This document shows positions 9,801-17,520 of a DNA stretch of 44,431 nucleotides, one piece after another. The stretch comes from Hansschlegelia zhihuaiae (lineage in GTDB: Bacteria > Pseudomonadota > Alphaproteobacteria > Rhizobiales > Methylopilaceae), in NCBI RefSeq assembly GCF_004103825.1, contig NZ_RYFI01000016.1, forward strand, positions 79,902 to 124,332, given 5' to 3'. Position 1 is the stretch's first letter; each line of letters begins with the position of its first letter. The position numbers were made by a program, and so were the translations under genes. The notes below the pieces were generated by a model. It was not told the origin of the DNA. It was given only the letters and a program-made list of their open reading frames with translations, and did no database searches.

Positions 9801-9929
9801 GGCTTCGGACTTCAGCTTATTGAGCGGGAAGCGTCCTACAATCTACGAGGCGGAGCTTCGCTCGAGTTCCTGACGAGTGGGCTCGTCGTGCGCCTCCGGT
9901 TCCCAGTCGGTCCAGACGCCGGCGGATGA
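6810..9929 (+). CDS. CheB-CheR-PAS hybrid sensor histidine kinase (HWE type)
   Basis: 1039 residues from ATG 6810 (GGGAG at 6798-6802). Residues about 5-185 are a CheB methylesterase domain with the triad visible as Ser16 (GASAGG), His43 (VVTHLSPDH) and Asp135 (GGDADGALG). About 205-460 is CheR methyltransferase: FFRDPEAF, the SAM-binding VWAPGCATGEEVYSIA, FATDIDERAL and CRNLLIYF. A long heptad-rich coiled coil fills about 650-729 (repeated NEEL/NEEM units). A PAS domain follows to about 840. The kinase core has phospho-acceptor His853 in ELNHRVNN, LHELATNAWKYGAL as N-box, WREIGG and GFGLQLIE; the His and WxE residues define HWE kinases. It probably senses a cytoplasmic signal and phosphorylates a response regulator. 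No intact partner is adjacent; a possible relic overlaps its stop. Confidence 0.92.
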   Translation: MASEAHLFPIAGIGASAGGVEALQEFFEGMPVDTGVGFVVVTHLSPDHESLLHEIIARRTSMPVHVATNAAEVLPDNVYVLPAGAFLGFRAGRLQLRTPANGERERRPIDIFLCELAKDRRDCAVGVILSGGDADGALGVKAIKEHGGLTMAQIVTGSAHDYSEMPESAILTGMIDLAVPVGEMGGRIAEFSRSFAAVESLAAAGESGQEDGGESPRSEICALLRSQTGHDFSGYKPKTFLRRVQRRMQVTHLEALPEYVELLRKEPKEVSALFRDLLISVTNFFRDPEAFEALGKAVIPKLFEGRGADDAIRVWAPGCATGEEVYSIAMLMREHMDGLRNVARVQIFATDIDERALAVARAARYPCALLEGVSEKRRNRFFARDGASFVVSKDVRDLCIFSPHSVLRDPPFSHIDLVSCRNLLIYFGSDAQKQVIPTFRYSLRTGGYLFLGSSENVAQFKELFAPVDKKNRIFRTRDDGASVPRPNLPGLYWPSQVSARSPRTLPPGLSPLRQTVDAWVIEHHSPPHVVVNQDGDIVHFSTRTGKYFEAPAGAPIRQLIPMARKGLRLALRAICQEAANSNEQARRDGVEFESDNGRVQRVSIAAEPLPVGPEERLFLITFTDNGPPMSLEEAQSRPADKDGSGAELEGDLRETRERLQSMIEEYETALEELKASNEELLSVNEEMQSTNEELEVSKEELQSVNEELHTVNVELNAKVEALDHANSDLHNLFENTDVATIFLDRNITIRKFTPAATEIFKILPSDVGRPLTDLSSRLAYPEMGDDLLNALGSDDVFERRTDAVENDAHYLTRIAPYRDSDGRKAGVVMTVMDVSALAQAELHQRMLIAELNHRVNNMLTVVLAIAQRTKRTSPSLDSFYETFSRRLEAMSRSYALLSHESCGTAALEDVVLQALSPFGMERVELKLEPIRLNPRHGLSIGMILHELATNAWKYGALTGEEGRIEFHAARETTSYGDEIALVWREIGGPPAERRSSNGFGLQLIEREASYNLRGGASLEFLTSGLVVRLRFPVGPDAGG

Positions 9930-10013
9930 CGATCAAGGACGCGCGCCGTTCGCCTGCTCATCGTCGCGGACGAACAGGTCGTCGCAGCCGTGATCGACGC
10001 GCGCCGGGACTAA
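9926..10013 (+). pseudogene. Possible frameshifted remnant of a response-regulator receiver
   Basis: An ATG at 9926 overlaps the kinase stop (ATGA) and starts MTIKDA. Shifting by one base at about 9944 gives AVRLLIVADEQVVAAVI before a TAA at 10011-10013. This resembles the first strand and helix of receiver domains (typically VLIVEDEPLVA), with the acidic pair partly kept (ADE). HWE kinases are often followed by exactly such a gene with this overlap. The downstream sequence shows no clear remainder of the receiver. The similarity covers about 15 residues, so the call is tentative. Confidence 0.35.
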
Positions 10014-10664
10014 TCCGCCATAGCCGTAGCCGGCTGAAGTCGCTTATGGCGGAGCGCCCGGCTGGGCGCGCGGCGTCCGACCTGACGCGCGAGGCCCCGG
10101 TGAGGCCGACGACGAGGAGGCGGCGGCCGCGGTCGCCCTGACCGGGGCCGGACGTCACGGCCCGAGGATCGCGGTTCCGCTGCGCCCGTCAGGCCGGATC
10201 GCGCATGTCAAGCGATCGAATGGATCTGGCCACGCCAGCGCCTGAATGCCGCCACAAACAGATGTCCGAGCCGTTTGGCTGGTGATCTGCCGACCACGAG
10301 AGACAATCATGGGCCCTATTGAAACACGCACTAACTTATGTCACATTTTTAATTACAAGAGTTGGAGTTTGATATCTCGCTCGTTGCTCGGCTTCTGGGG
10401 CTGCTCTTGCCTGCGCCTGTATATCTGAATCTATCGGTTGCTTAGCAAGCGCCTCGCCGACGTTGGCTCCTAGCTGTCTGCCGACAGCGCAACGTGTGGT
10501 TGATCATGGTTGAGCGATGTTGCGCCACAATATACCGTCGGGTTCTCGAATGGAAACCAGGCTGCGACAAGCCTGAAAGTTGGATTCTGAAAGGCTATCG
10601 CTGTGGGCGGTTAGCTGGAGAAACCGGCAGGTGCTGGCAACATGCAGACGTTGCGGATCATAAG
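10014..10664. other. Gene-poor interval, lower G+C to the right
   Basis: No convincing gene is visible in this stretch. The left half is high-GC with arginine-rich spurious frames. From about 10300 the sequence becomes distinctly richer in A+T, for example around 10330-10380, and this continues into the following hypothetical gene. No repeats, tRNA-like cloverleaf or transposase fragments were recognised. Confidence 0.4.
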
Positions 10665-11024
10665 ATGGCGACGCTCTCGCCGTCTCGACGAGGCGTGAAC
10701 CTGCGGCCCGCCGATCTGGATATGACAGACGAATTTGCTCCAACGATCGAAGAGATCGTGGACGACCGGTTGAACGGCGTGACGTCGCCTCGCGATGACA
10801 GGCCATCTGTCAACCGCACGTTTTCCGATTTCGCGCTAGTTTCGGATGGGCGCGAGGCGGAAATCCGCGCGCTGTACGAGACTGGTCAGCAAATTTTCGC
10901 CAAGAACGAACGATTGCGACGCGTTGCTCACGTCTTGTTGAGCGATATAGCACAAACGAGATCAGAAATGATGAATGTTATTCGAGACACACGGATGGCG
11001 ATCGCTCAATCTCGAAGATTTTGA
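10665..11024 (+). CDS. Hypothetical protein with a helical C-terminus
   Basis: I do not recognise this protein. From ATG 10665 it has 119 residues. The frame is open as far back as 10494, but the earlier part is Cys/Trp-rich and unlike a protein N-terminus. A second possible start is ATG 10722 (MTDEFAPTIEEIV). The C-terminal 65 residues (ALYETGQQIFAKNERLRRVA, then MMNVIRDTRMAIAQ) are charged and probably helical, compatible with a coiled coil or a small regulatory protein. Codon use is less G/C-biased than in neighbours. No good ribosome binding site is present for any start. It stands alone in a gene-poor patch. It could be a real accessory gene or a decayed one. Confidence 0.4.
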   Translation: MATLSPSRRGVNLRPADLDMTDEFAPTIEEIVDDRLNGVTSPRDDRPSVNRTFSDFALVSDGREAEIRALYETGQQIFAKNERLRRVAHVLLSDIAQTRSEMMNVIRDTRMAIAQSRRF

Positions 11025-11665
11025 TTGACGTCTCTGCGGTGAGTATGAATATTTATTGTTATTGATTTCGACGATACTATGTATATTTTGGACTTTTTGC
11101 GAAGAACTCATGCACTCAGCCGGGGAGCGCGCGAGCTGCGCCCTCGTTGAGATACAAGTCTCCTCCCCCAGATCGTCGAGCACGCCATTGGCGTCGAACG
11201 CCCTAACGGGGGTCCGCGCCAGCCTCGAATTCGTCGCAGGCCGTCATCGCCGCGATTGGCGCGGCACGTCGTAACGGGTCGAAGACGCCCCCCCGTCGGC
11301 CGGCGTTCTCGCCCCGACATACGAGCCGAGGGTCGGCGACCACAGAGATAAGCGCTTTCGACCACGGCGCGGTTCGAAGCACCAGCTGTGGGAAGTCGAG
11401 TTCAAGCGCTCCTCAGCCGACGAGGCGTTCAAGCGCGGCGATCCCGGCCTCGCGCATCCGCACCGGCCCGAGGGCGCCCGATGCACCGACATCGGTCGGC
11501 GTCCTCGCCACAGCGGAGGCGCGCGATCCGACTGACGATTTTCGAAGAGGAGTACTCAACTTTCCTCCATTGCCGCCTCCTCCATGACGGTCGATCCTTG
11601 ATGGGAAGAAACAAGACCGGCGGCATGCCCTGTCTAGGAGCCCACTGGCGCACGAAGGGAACAGC
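11025..11665. other. Intergenic region of mixed composition
   Basis: This 641-base stretch begins A+T-rich (11041-11110) and then becomes high-GC. Several reading frames cross it on both strands, but none shows a recognisable domain, a ribosome binding site or protein-like composition. I looked for transposase fragments and inverted terminal repeats and found none I could defend. The promoter for the acyltransferase should lie at its right end. Confidence 0.4.
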
Positions 11666-12826
11666 ATGCCCATCCTGGCTCATCCTCGCGTATCGCAGAT
11701 CGATGCTTTGACATCACTCCGATTCGGAGCAGCCTTATATGTCGTCTATTTTCACTATTCCGTGCTGTTTTTTGAACGCGACGCCTCGCCGCCAGCGGCG
11801 TCGCTCGGATATACCGGCGTCACTTTTTTCTTCATGCTTTCAGGATTTATTCTTTCATATAATTATAAATCAGCGGACTTGTCAAGTATATATGGCTATC
11901 TTTTGGCCAGAGTTGCGCGAATATACCCGGCTTTCTTGTTTTCACTGCTGATCGGCTTGCCTTTTTTTATCAAGGCCGTCGCGCAGATCGACGAACCTGA
12001 TCAAAAATTGCTGGCGGCGAGCGCTGTCCTGCTCGCGCCGCTGGGACTACACGCCTGGGTTCCGGGCGCGGCATGTTCCATAAATTGTCCGAGTTGGTCG
12101 GTCTCGACGGAGTTCTTCTTTTATCTGCTGTTCCCGTTCATCTTTCTGAAAATCCTGAAGCGCCCCACGAGATGGCTCGTCGCAACGACCCTCTGCTGGG
12201 TCGTGACGGTATACGCTCTTGACGTGTTATGGTCCCTGAAAGGTCATGGTTTCGCGCTGACCAGCCACGAAGCCCATGTCAACCCCGCCACAGATCTATT
12301 GTCCCAATTTATAATGTATTTTCCGCCGTTGCGGATCTCTGAATTCTTATTTGGCATTATTCTCTTCGCCTACTGGTCGCGTGACAGGCGGCTCAAAAGG
12401 CCTTTGATATTTTTTGTAACTTTTGTTTTATTGATAACGATCGTCGTCCTGATGGAGGGGGAGATATCGGACGTCGTCTTGCACAATGGCCTGACCGTCA
12501 TCGTCTGGGCTCCGCTCATATTGGCCGGAGCGTCTATGAATCGCGGCCCGTTGAACTGGCCTCTGTTCGTCTTTCTCGGCCGGCTGTCATTCTCGTTTTA
12601 CTTAACGCACATACCGGCCGCGCAAATAGTCCTCGCTTTGAATAAATATCTTATCGGCAGTGATATCTCGTCATCTCCGTGGTCATGGGCTTTGGGAACG
12701 ACTATTTTAGCGCTCGCATTGTCGGTCGCGATGTACGTTCTGATCGAAGCGCCGGGGCGCCGTTACATCATGTCCCGCTGGAGCGGAAGACGTAGCTTGG
12801 CGCAAGGAAACGTCGTGTTACGATAG
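11666..12826 (+). CDS. Acyltransferase 3 family membrane protein (OafA/NodX-like)
   Basis: A 386-residue integral membrane protein with about ten hydrophobic segments. The N-terminus has the family hallmark LTSLRFGAALYVVYFHYSV, with the conserved Arg and the His in the first membrane segment. GFILSYNY, the loop RVARIYPAFLFSLL and SWSVSTEFFFYLLFPF follow, and FSFYLTHIP lies near the C-terminus. Family members O-acetylate or otherwise acylate extracellular polysaccharides, O-antigens or Nod factors at the inner membrane. Its nearest logical partner is the polysaccharide locus at the left of the window, about 5 kb away. Its codons are noticeably more A/T-ending than those of neighbours (TTTTTT, ATATAT and TTATTT runs), suggesting horizontal acquisition. 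The acyl donor and acceptor cannot be determined here. Confidence 0.88.
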   Translation: MPILAHPRVSQIDALTSLRFGAALYVVYFHYSVLFFERDASPPAASLGYTGVTFFFMLSGFILSYNYKSADLSSIYGYLLARVARIYPAFLFSLLIGLPFFIKAVAQIDEPDQKLLAASAVLLAPLGLHAWVPGAACSINCPSWSVSTEFFFYLLFPFIFLKILKRPTRWLVATTLCWVVTVYALDVLWSLKGHGFALTSHEAHVNPATDLLSQFIMYFPPLRISEFLFGIILFAYWSRDRRLKRPLIFFVTFVLLITIVVLMEGEISDVVLHNGLTVIVWAPLILAGASMNRGPLNWPLFVFLGRLSFSFYLTHIPAAQIVLALNKYLIGSDISSSPWSWALGTTILALALSVAMYVLIEAPGRRYIMSRWSGRRSLAQGNVVLR

Positions 12827-12976
12827 AAGCGCGCAATGGCTTATAATGGTTAGATGGTACTGATCGGGACTGTGACGACAAGCGAGCTGCAACGAAACGT
12901 GCGACGGCACGCCGATCCCACCGCCTCTCGTTGCGCCAGCGCCGCGGCGCGCGCCCGGAGTTTCTCGGCCGTGATC

Positions 12977-13012
12977 GAGCGCCGTCAATAGGCGCTTGCG
13001 CGTTGACGGCTC
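12977..13012. terminator. Hairpin between convergent genes
   Basis: GAGCGCCGTCAA (12977-12988) pairs with TTGACGGCTC (13003-13012) with one bulged base and a 14-base loop. It lies between the rightward acyltransferase and the leftward SDR gene, so it could end transcripts from both sides. There is no clear T-run. Confidence 0.3.
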
Positions 13013-13031
13013 GCAAGGATTTCCGGAGGCG

Positions 13032-13787
13032 TCAGGCGGCGATTTCCCCGGCGCGCGCCTTGGTCGAGACCCAGCCGCCGTCGACCTTGATCTCGGCGCC
13101 GGTGATGTAGCTCGACTCGTCGAGCGCGAGGAAGATCGCCGCGTTCGCGACGTCCTCCGCGCGCCCCCAACGGCCGACGGGCGTTTCCTTGCCCCAGTCG
13201 TGTTCTTCGTCCGCCGCATGGGCGGAGTTCATCGGCGAGTTGATCGAGCCCGGCGCGAGCGCGTTGACCGTGATGCCTGAGCCGCCGAGGTCGATCGCCA
13301 TCGCGCGCGTCATGCCGAGCAGGCCGGCCTTCGCGGCCACATAGGCGACGCGGTTGGGGCGTCCGACGAAGCTCGCGATCGAGGCGGTGTTGATGATGCG
13401 GCCGGCGCCGACGCGCTGCATGAAGGGCACGACGGCGCGCGAACACAAGAACGGGCCGGTGAGGTTGGTGGCGATCATGACGTCCCAGTCGGCGTCGGTG
13501 TGATCGAGGAAGGGCTTGACCACCCGCACGCCGACATTGTTGGCCAGCACGTCGATCCGGCCGAACCTGGAATGGACCTCTTCGGCCATGGCGTTCGCCG
13601 AGGCCGAACTCGTCACGTCGGTGCGGACATAGATTGCGCCGAGCTCATCGGCGACCGCCCTGCCCTTGTCCTCGTCGCGATCGGCCACGGCGACGCGCGC
13701 TCCTTCCGATGCGAAGGCGGCGCACATGGCCCGTCCGATACCGCTCGCGCCGCCCGTGACGACGACGACCTTTCCCTGCAGCCGCAT
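13032..13787 (-). CDS. Short-chain dehydrogenase/reductase (classical SDR)
   Basis: 251 residues from ATG 13787, with GGGAGG five bases upstream. Classical SDR motifs are in order: TGGASGIG nucleotide-binding loop, VAVADRD with an acidic residue that favours NAD(H), NNVG (usually NNAG), NTASIASF with the catalytic Ser, YVAAK with Tyr and Lys, and LAPGSINSPM. The C-terminus SYITGAEIKVDGGW is typical of tetrameric members. It is the last gene of a leftward set: enolase-superfamily enzyme, IclR regulator, SDR. That order suggests oxidation of a hydroxy-acid or sugar-acid product. It could equally be annotated as a FabG-like reductase; the substrate is not deducible. Confidence 0.9.
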   Translation of the reverse strand: MRLQGKVVVVTGGASGIGRAMCAAFASEGARVAVADRDEDKGRAVADELGAIYVRTDVTSSASANAMAEEVHSRFGRIDVLANNVGVRVVKPFLDHTDADWDVMIATNLTGPFLCSRAVVPFMQRVGAGRIINTASIASFVGRPNRVAYVAAKAGLLGMTRAMAIDLGGSGITVNALAPGSINSPMNSAHAADEEHDWGKETPVGRWGRAEDVANAAIFLALDESSYITGAEIKVDGGWVSTKARAGEIAA

Positions 13788-13837
13788 AAAAGCCTCCCGA
13801 TTGTTTTTCGGCTTCCGCTAGGGCGGCGAGCCGTTCC

Positions 13838-14617
13838 TTAGTCCCGAAGCCCCGCCTCCTCCGCGATCTCGACCGCAGCGCGCTGGAGAAGGGGAAGATG
13901 GCCAAGCGCCGCGTCCGCCGACATGCGGAAGACCGGAGCGTGGATCGAAACGGTCGCGACCACCGCGCCGTCCTTGTCGGAGATCGGCGTTGAGACGCCG
14001 ATCAGCCCGCGGTGATATTCCTCGCGGTTGATCGAGTATCCGCAGGCGCGGATCGCCGCGCATTCCGCCTCGATCGCCTCGGGATCCGTGATGGTGTTCG
14101 GCGTGAACTTCTCGAGGCGCAGGCCCTGCAGCAGTTTCTGGCGCTGCCGCGGGGTCAGCTGCGCGATGAGCAGCTTTCCCGAAGCCGTCGCATGGATCGG
14201 AACGCGCGAGCCCGCCGAGAGCTGCATGCGCAACGGCCAGTCGCACTCGACGCGCTCGAGATAGAGCACCTCGTCGTCGTTCAGGATCGAGAGATTGCAG
14301 GACTCGCCGATCTGATCGACGAGCCTGCGCATGATGGACCGGACCTGCGGTTGACGCATGCGCGCCGACAGCGCTTCGACCGCGAGCCGCACGCCCGACG
14401 GGCCGACCGTATAGCCCCGGCCGGCCAGGTCGCGCTGAACGACGCCAACCTCCTCGAGCTGATTGAGCAGCCGGTGGACCGAAGGTTTGGGCATGTCGAG
14501 CTGCTCGGCGAGGTCCGACAGCGGCTGAGGGCCGGGGGCCGAAAACAGGACATGCATGAGACGGAACGCCTTCTGGATCGCGGTGCCTCCGCGCTCGCCA
14601 TCCGTCTCGATCGACAT
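13838..14617 (-). CDS. IclR-family transcriptional regulator
   Basis: 259 residues from ATG 14617 (upstream GAGGAG). The N-terminal winged helix-turn-helix is visible as AIQKAFRLMHVLFSAPGPQPLSDLAEQ and then MPKPSVHRLLNQLEEVGVVQR. The C-terminal effector-binding domain includes SCNLSILNDDEVLYLERVE, PIHATASGKLLIA, ACGYSINREEYHRGLIGVSTPI and the closing VSIHAPVFRMSAD. IclR proteins bind short palindromes and respond to small organic acids. The gene lies between the enolase-superfamily gene and the SDR on the same strand. Two related palindromes, at 15828-15850 and 19151-19179, have the GGAAC/GTTCC type of dyad expected for this family and are its likely targets. Confidence 0.9.
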   Translation of the reverse strand: MSIETDGERGGTAIQKAFRLMHVLFSAPGPQPLSDLAEQLDMPKPSVHRLLNQLEEVGVVQRDLAGRGYTVGPSGVRLAVEALSARMRQPQVRSIMRRLVDQIGESCNLSILNDDEVLYLERVECDWPLRMQLSAGSRVPIHATASGKLLIAQLTPRQRQKLLQGLRLEKFTPNTITDPEAIEAECAAIRACGYSINREEYHRGLIGVSTPISDKDGAVVATVSIHAPVFRMSADAALGHLPLLQRAAVEIAEEAGLRD

Positions 14618-14679
14618 GTCTTGACGCTCCTCAAAGTCGGCGGAGGCCGTCGCATGTCCTCCAATCGGAGCGTGCAATA

Positions 14680-15813
14680 TCACGACGTCGCCTCAACCGA
14701 CCACTGTGGGGCGGAACTCCGGCCTGCCGGCGCGTCGCTGCGCCAGGCGCCCGCGGCCGCGACCGTATGGGACTGCAGGACGGTCTCGTCGATCTCGGGC
14801 GCGTCGCCTGTGACGACGATGTCGGCGCCCTCGACCACGAGGGCGGGACGCAGGACGCGCGCCGGCGTCTTGAGGAAACCGTTCATCTCTCCGGCCGAGC
14901 GCACGCCGCCGAGCGCGCAGCAGGCCTCCATCCAGCATCCGAGATCCGACGCGACGCCGTTGCCCAGCACCGCCTTCATGCCGCGGTCGGCGATCATCCG
15001 GAGCCCGGCCTCGAGCGTGTCGAGATCGCCGAGCTTCATGAGCTTCAGCTTCACGTAGTCGGCGCAGCCGAGCGAGGCCGCCCGGTCGATGTCTTCCAGT
15101 CCGTAGATCGACTCGTCGAGCATCATCGGAGCGCCGGAGGCGCGCTTGGCGGCGACCGCCGCGTCCCAATCGCCGGCGGCGCAGGGCTGTTCGACAAGTT
15201 CGACGTCCGTCGGGTCGAGCCGCGTCAGGAATTCGACCGCCTGGCCGATCGAATAGCCCTGATTGGCGTCTATCCGCAGCCTCGCGCGCCCCGCTGCGAT
15301 CGACCTCACGGCCGCGACCTGCCGAAGGTCTCTTGCGACGTCCCAGCCGACCTTGATCTTCAGGGTGCGATAGCCGTGGGCCAGGAGCGACTCGATCTCG
15401 GCCTCCAGCGCGGCGAGGTCGTCGACCTTGCCATTGACGGTTCCAAGCAGCTCCACCCGTCCCGCTCGACGCAGAGCGGGGCGCCGATCGAGCCAGTCGA
15501 CAGCCGTGAGAAAAGCGGTGGCCGTAAACGGAGTTTGGGTTTTCGCCACCCTCCCAAAGGCGCGCGCGCCGGCCGTCGTCCGGACGGTGGAGACCGCCTC
15601 GCGCGTCAGCGCCCAGCCCTGCTCGACCGTCTCGTCGGTATAGCCGGGCAGGATCGTCGCTTCGCCCCAGCCGCATGCGCCGTCGGCGTCCCTGACGCCG
15701 ACGAGGATGACGTCGAAATGCCTCAGATCGCCGAAGACAAGGCGATAGGGCACGGTGAGCGGGAGGCGCATCAGATGCGCGCGCAGCTCGATCGGACGAT
15801 CGGTTTGGCTCAT
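14680..15813 (-). CDS. Mandelate racemase/muconate lactonizing enzyme family protein
   Basis: 377 residues of the enolase superfamily. The N-terminal capping domain (VPYRLVFGDLRHFDVILV) precedes a barrel. The barrel has the catalytic KxK motif in RTLKIKVGW, the metal ligands Asp in RIDANQGYS, Glu in VELVEQPC and Asp in MMLDESIYG, and the opposing Lys in YVKLKLMKLG. The KxK plus final Lys arrangement is that of the muconate lactonizing subgroup, which includes cycloisomerases, o-succinylbenzoate synthase and dipeptide epimerases. The order of residues is intact, so it should be active. It leads the leftward operon, divergent from the Tct transporter genes. A cycloisomerase or racemase acting on the imported carboxylate is likely; the exact reaction is open. 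Confidence 0.87.
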   Translation of the reverse strand: MSQTDRPIELRAHLMRLPLTVPYRLVFGDLRHFDVILVGVRDADGACGWGEATILPGYTDETVEQGWALTREAVSTVRTTAGARAFGRVAKTQTPFTATAFLTAVDWLDRRPALRRAGRVELLGTVNGKVDDLAALEAEIESLLAHGYRTLKIKVGWDVARDLRQVAAVRSIAAGRARLRIDANQGYSIGQAVEFLTRLDPTDVELVEQPCAAGDWDAAVAAKRASGAPMMLDESIYGLEDIDRAASLGCADYVKLKLMKLGDLDTLEAGLRMIADRGMKAVLGNGVASDLGCWMEACCALGGVRSAGEMNGFLKTPARVLRPALVVEGADIVVTGDAPEIDETVLQSHTVAAAGAWRSDAPAGRSSAPQWSVEATS

Positions 15814-15827
15814 CGAATATTCATTTT

Positions 15828-15850
15828 CGAAACGAACGGTACCATTTTTT
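15828..15850. promoter_or_regulatory. Putative IclR operator in the divergent promoter
   Basis: CGAAAC (15828-15833), a five-base spacer, then GTACCATTTTTT (15839-15850). The site before the amidohydrolase gene, read on the other strand, is CGGAAC, a five-base spacer and GTTCCATTTTTT: same spacing and same T-run. It lies 15 bases upstream of the enolase-superfamily start and between two divergent operons, as IclR sites often do. Assignment to the local IclR protein is inference. Confidence 0.5.
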
Positions 15851-15987
15851 GTAGATATACCAGTTCGGCTGTGTCAAGCTCGCAACATCGGCAGGCGCTT
15901 TTGAGGGGGTCAGCCGCATCTGAACAAAGACCGGGGCGGCGTCCCTCCAAACGCCGGAACCTTGGCTTGAACACTGGGGAGAACGTC

Positions 15988-16941
15988 ATGTCGAAGCGTC
16001 TTCTTGCGCTTGCCGCCTGCATTGCGGCCACTTGGGTCCTTGGTCCGGTTCCGGCGACCGCGGACGCCTACCCGTCCCGGCCCATAACCTTCATCGTGCC
16101 CTGGGGACCGGGCGGCGGCGCCGACCAGGTCGCCCGGATGGCGAGCAAGCTGATGGAGCCCGAGCTCAAGGTCTCGGTGCCGGTCGTCAACATGCCCGGC
16201 GCGACGGGACAGACGGGCCATCAGAAGCTGCTGACCTCGCCTGCCGACGGCTACACGATCGAGATCATGACCGCCGACACCTTCGCGACGCTGGCGGCGC
16301 CGAATTCGCGCTTCAAGATCGAGCAGTTCATTCCGGTCGCGGTGCTCATCCAGCAGCGCTCGGGCCTGTTCGTGAGCGCTTCGGGGCCGATCCAGGGCTG
16401 GGAGGACATCGCCAAGGGCGACAAGGAGCTGAAGGTCGCGATCACCGGCTACAACAGCCCGGATGACCTCAGCACCAAATTGCTCACCAAGCGCGGCGCG
16501 AAGCTTCAGGGCATTCCCTTCGCGGAGCCCGGACTGCGCTACGCGTCGGTCATCGGCGGACAGAGCGACGTCGTCTACGAACAGGCCGGCGACGTCCGCA
16601 GCTTCCTCGACGGCAAGCAGATCAAACCGGTGCTGTTCTTCAGCGACAAGCCCGCCGCCGGCTTCGAGGACGTGCCCTATTCCGGGAAGCTCGGGATCGA
16701 CGTCAGGCTCTCGCAGTTCCGCATGGTCGTGGTGCGGGGCGACACCGATCCGGCCATCGTGAAGCGGCTCTCGGAAACGCTGAGCAAGGTCGCGCAGAGC
16801 GCCGAATACAAGGCCTATCTGAGCCAGCAATACGCCCAGCCGGACAGCTACGTCGCGTCCGACCAGGCCTTGCCCTTCATCAAGGGGTGGCTCGCCGAGT
16901 TCGCAGCGCTGATGCCGAAGCCCCAGTCCGCCAGCCAGTAA
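15988..16941 (+). CDS. tctC: Tripartite tricarboxylate transporter binding protein (TctC/Bug)
   Basis: 317 residues from ATG 15988, with GGGGAG at 15977-15982. A signal peptide covers the first 27 residues (MSKRLLALAACIAATWVLGP..ATADA). The mature start YPSRPITFIVPWGPGGGADQVARMASKLM and the later VPVVNMPGATGQTGHQKLL and SPADGYTIEIM are typical Bug/TctC blocks. These periplasmic proteins bind carboxylated solutes between two lobes and deliver them to TctA-TctB. The C-terminal half is more divergent than usual. It is followed by tctB and tctA in the standard order, so the whole importer is encoded here. The ligand is probably the substrate of the flanking enolase-superfamily, SDR or amidohydrolase enzymes. 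Confidence 0.88.
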   Translation: MSKRLLALAACIAATWVLGPVPATADAYPSRPITFIVPWGPGGGADQVARMASKLMEPELKVSVPVVNMPGATGQTGHQKLLTSPADGYTIEIMTADTFATLAAPNSRFKIEQFIPVAVLIQQRSGLFVSASGPIQGWEDIAKGDKELKVAITGYNSPDDLSTKLLTKRGAKLQGIPFAEPGLRYASVIGGQSDVVYEQAGDVRSFLDGKQIKPVLFFSDKPAAGFEDVPYSGKLGIDVRLSQFRMVVVRGDTDPAIVKRLSETLSKVAQSAEYKAYLSQQYAQPDSYVASDQALPFIKGWLAEFAALMPKPQSASQ

Positions 16942-16974
16942 CGCTCCGCGCAGAGCTCAGCGAAGGACCAAGAC

Positions 16975-17505
16975 ATGTCCGTGGCGACGCGGCTCAGGCG
17001 ACTTGCGCCTTACGTGATCATTCTGGCCGTCGGCCTCGCGCTCTACGTGGTCGCCGGCCGCATCGCCTACATGGAGATTCCGGGCCAGATCGGCCCGGAT
17101 CGCTGGCCGAAGCTCATCATCTCCTTGATGATCGGAGTCTGCGTCTTCGAGATCGGGCGCCGGTTGCTCATGAGCCCGGCGGCCGACGAGCCCGCGCAGG
17201 ACGCCGAGGGCTGGGAGGACGACGAGGCCGGTCCGCCATGGGCGGTGTTCGGCGCGGTGGCGATCACGGTCGCCTACCTGCTTTCGCTCAACACCGTCGG
17301 CTTCGTCATCGGCACGCTTTTCTACGTCGCGGGCCTGATGTGGCTCGGAGGCCCCCGCCGGCCCGGCCTGGTCGCGATCATGTCGCTGGCGATCGCCGCC
17401 GTCTTCGCTTTCGTTTTCATGAAGCTGATCTTCGTCGCTCTTCCCACTGGAAGCCCACCGTTCTCGTGGGTCTCCTTCGCGGTGATGAAGCTGTTCGGCG
17501 TGTAA
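16975..17505 (+). CDS. tctB: Tripartite tricarboxylate transporter small membrane subunit TctB
   Basis: 176 residues with four to five hydrophobic segments: APYVIILAVGLALYVVAGRI, KLIISLMIGVCVFEIGRRLL, AITVAYLLSLNTVGFVIGTL, and two near the C-terminus. The acidic linker DEPAQDAEGWEDDEAGPP between the second and third segments is typical of TctB. The family is poorly conserved in sequence, but size, topology and position between tctC and tctA are decisive. AAGGA lies ahead of ATG 16975. It works with TctA as the inner-membrane permease of this solute:cation symporter. Confidence 0.85.
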   Translation: MSVATRLRRLAPYVIILAVGLALYVVAGRIAYMEIPGQIGPDRWPKLIISLMIGVCVFEIGRRLLMSPAADEPAQDAEGWEDDEAGPPWAVFGAVAITVAYLLSLNTVGFVIGTLFYVAGLMWLGGPRRPGLVAIMSLAIAAVFAFVFMKLIFVALPTGSPPFSWVSFAVMKLFGV

Positions 17506-17520
17506 TCGACGGACCGGAAC

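Noticed and set aside
10504-10806. Minus-strand frame overlapping the hypothetical protein
   Set aside because: No domain, no ribosome binding site and serine/arginine-rich composition; the plus-strand frame looks more protein-like.
11056-11711. Several short frames (11056-11274, 11388-11711 and minus-strand frames) considered as transposase fragments
   Set aside because: None shows a DDE or other transposase motif, and no terminal inverted or direct repeats bound the region.
14767-15987. Upstream extension of the first tctC reading frame
   Set aside because: The frame stays open for over 1200 bases, but the signal peptide and GGGGAG place the true start at 15988; the rest lies opposite the enolase-superfamily gene.
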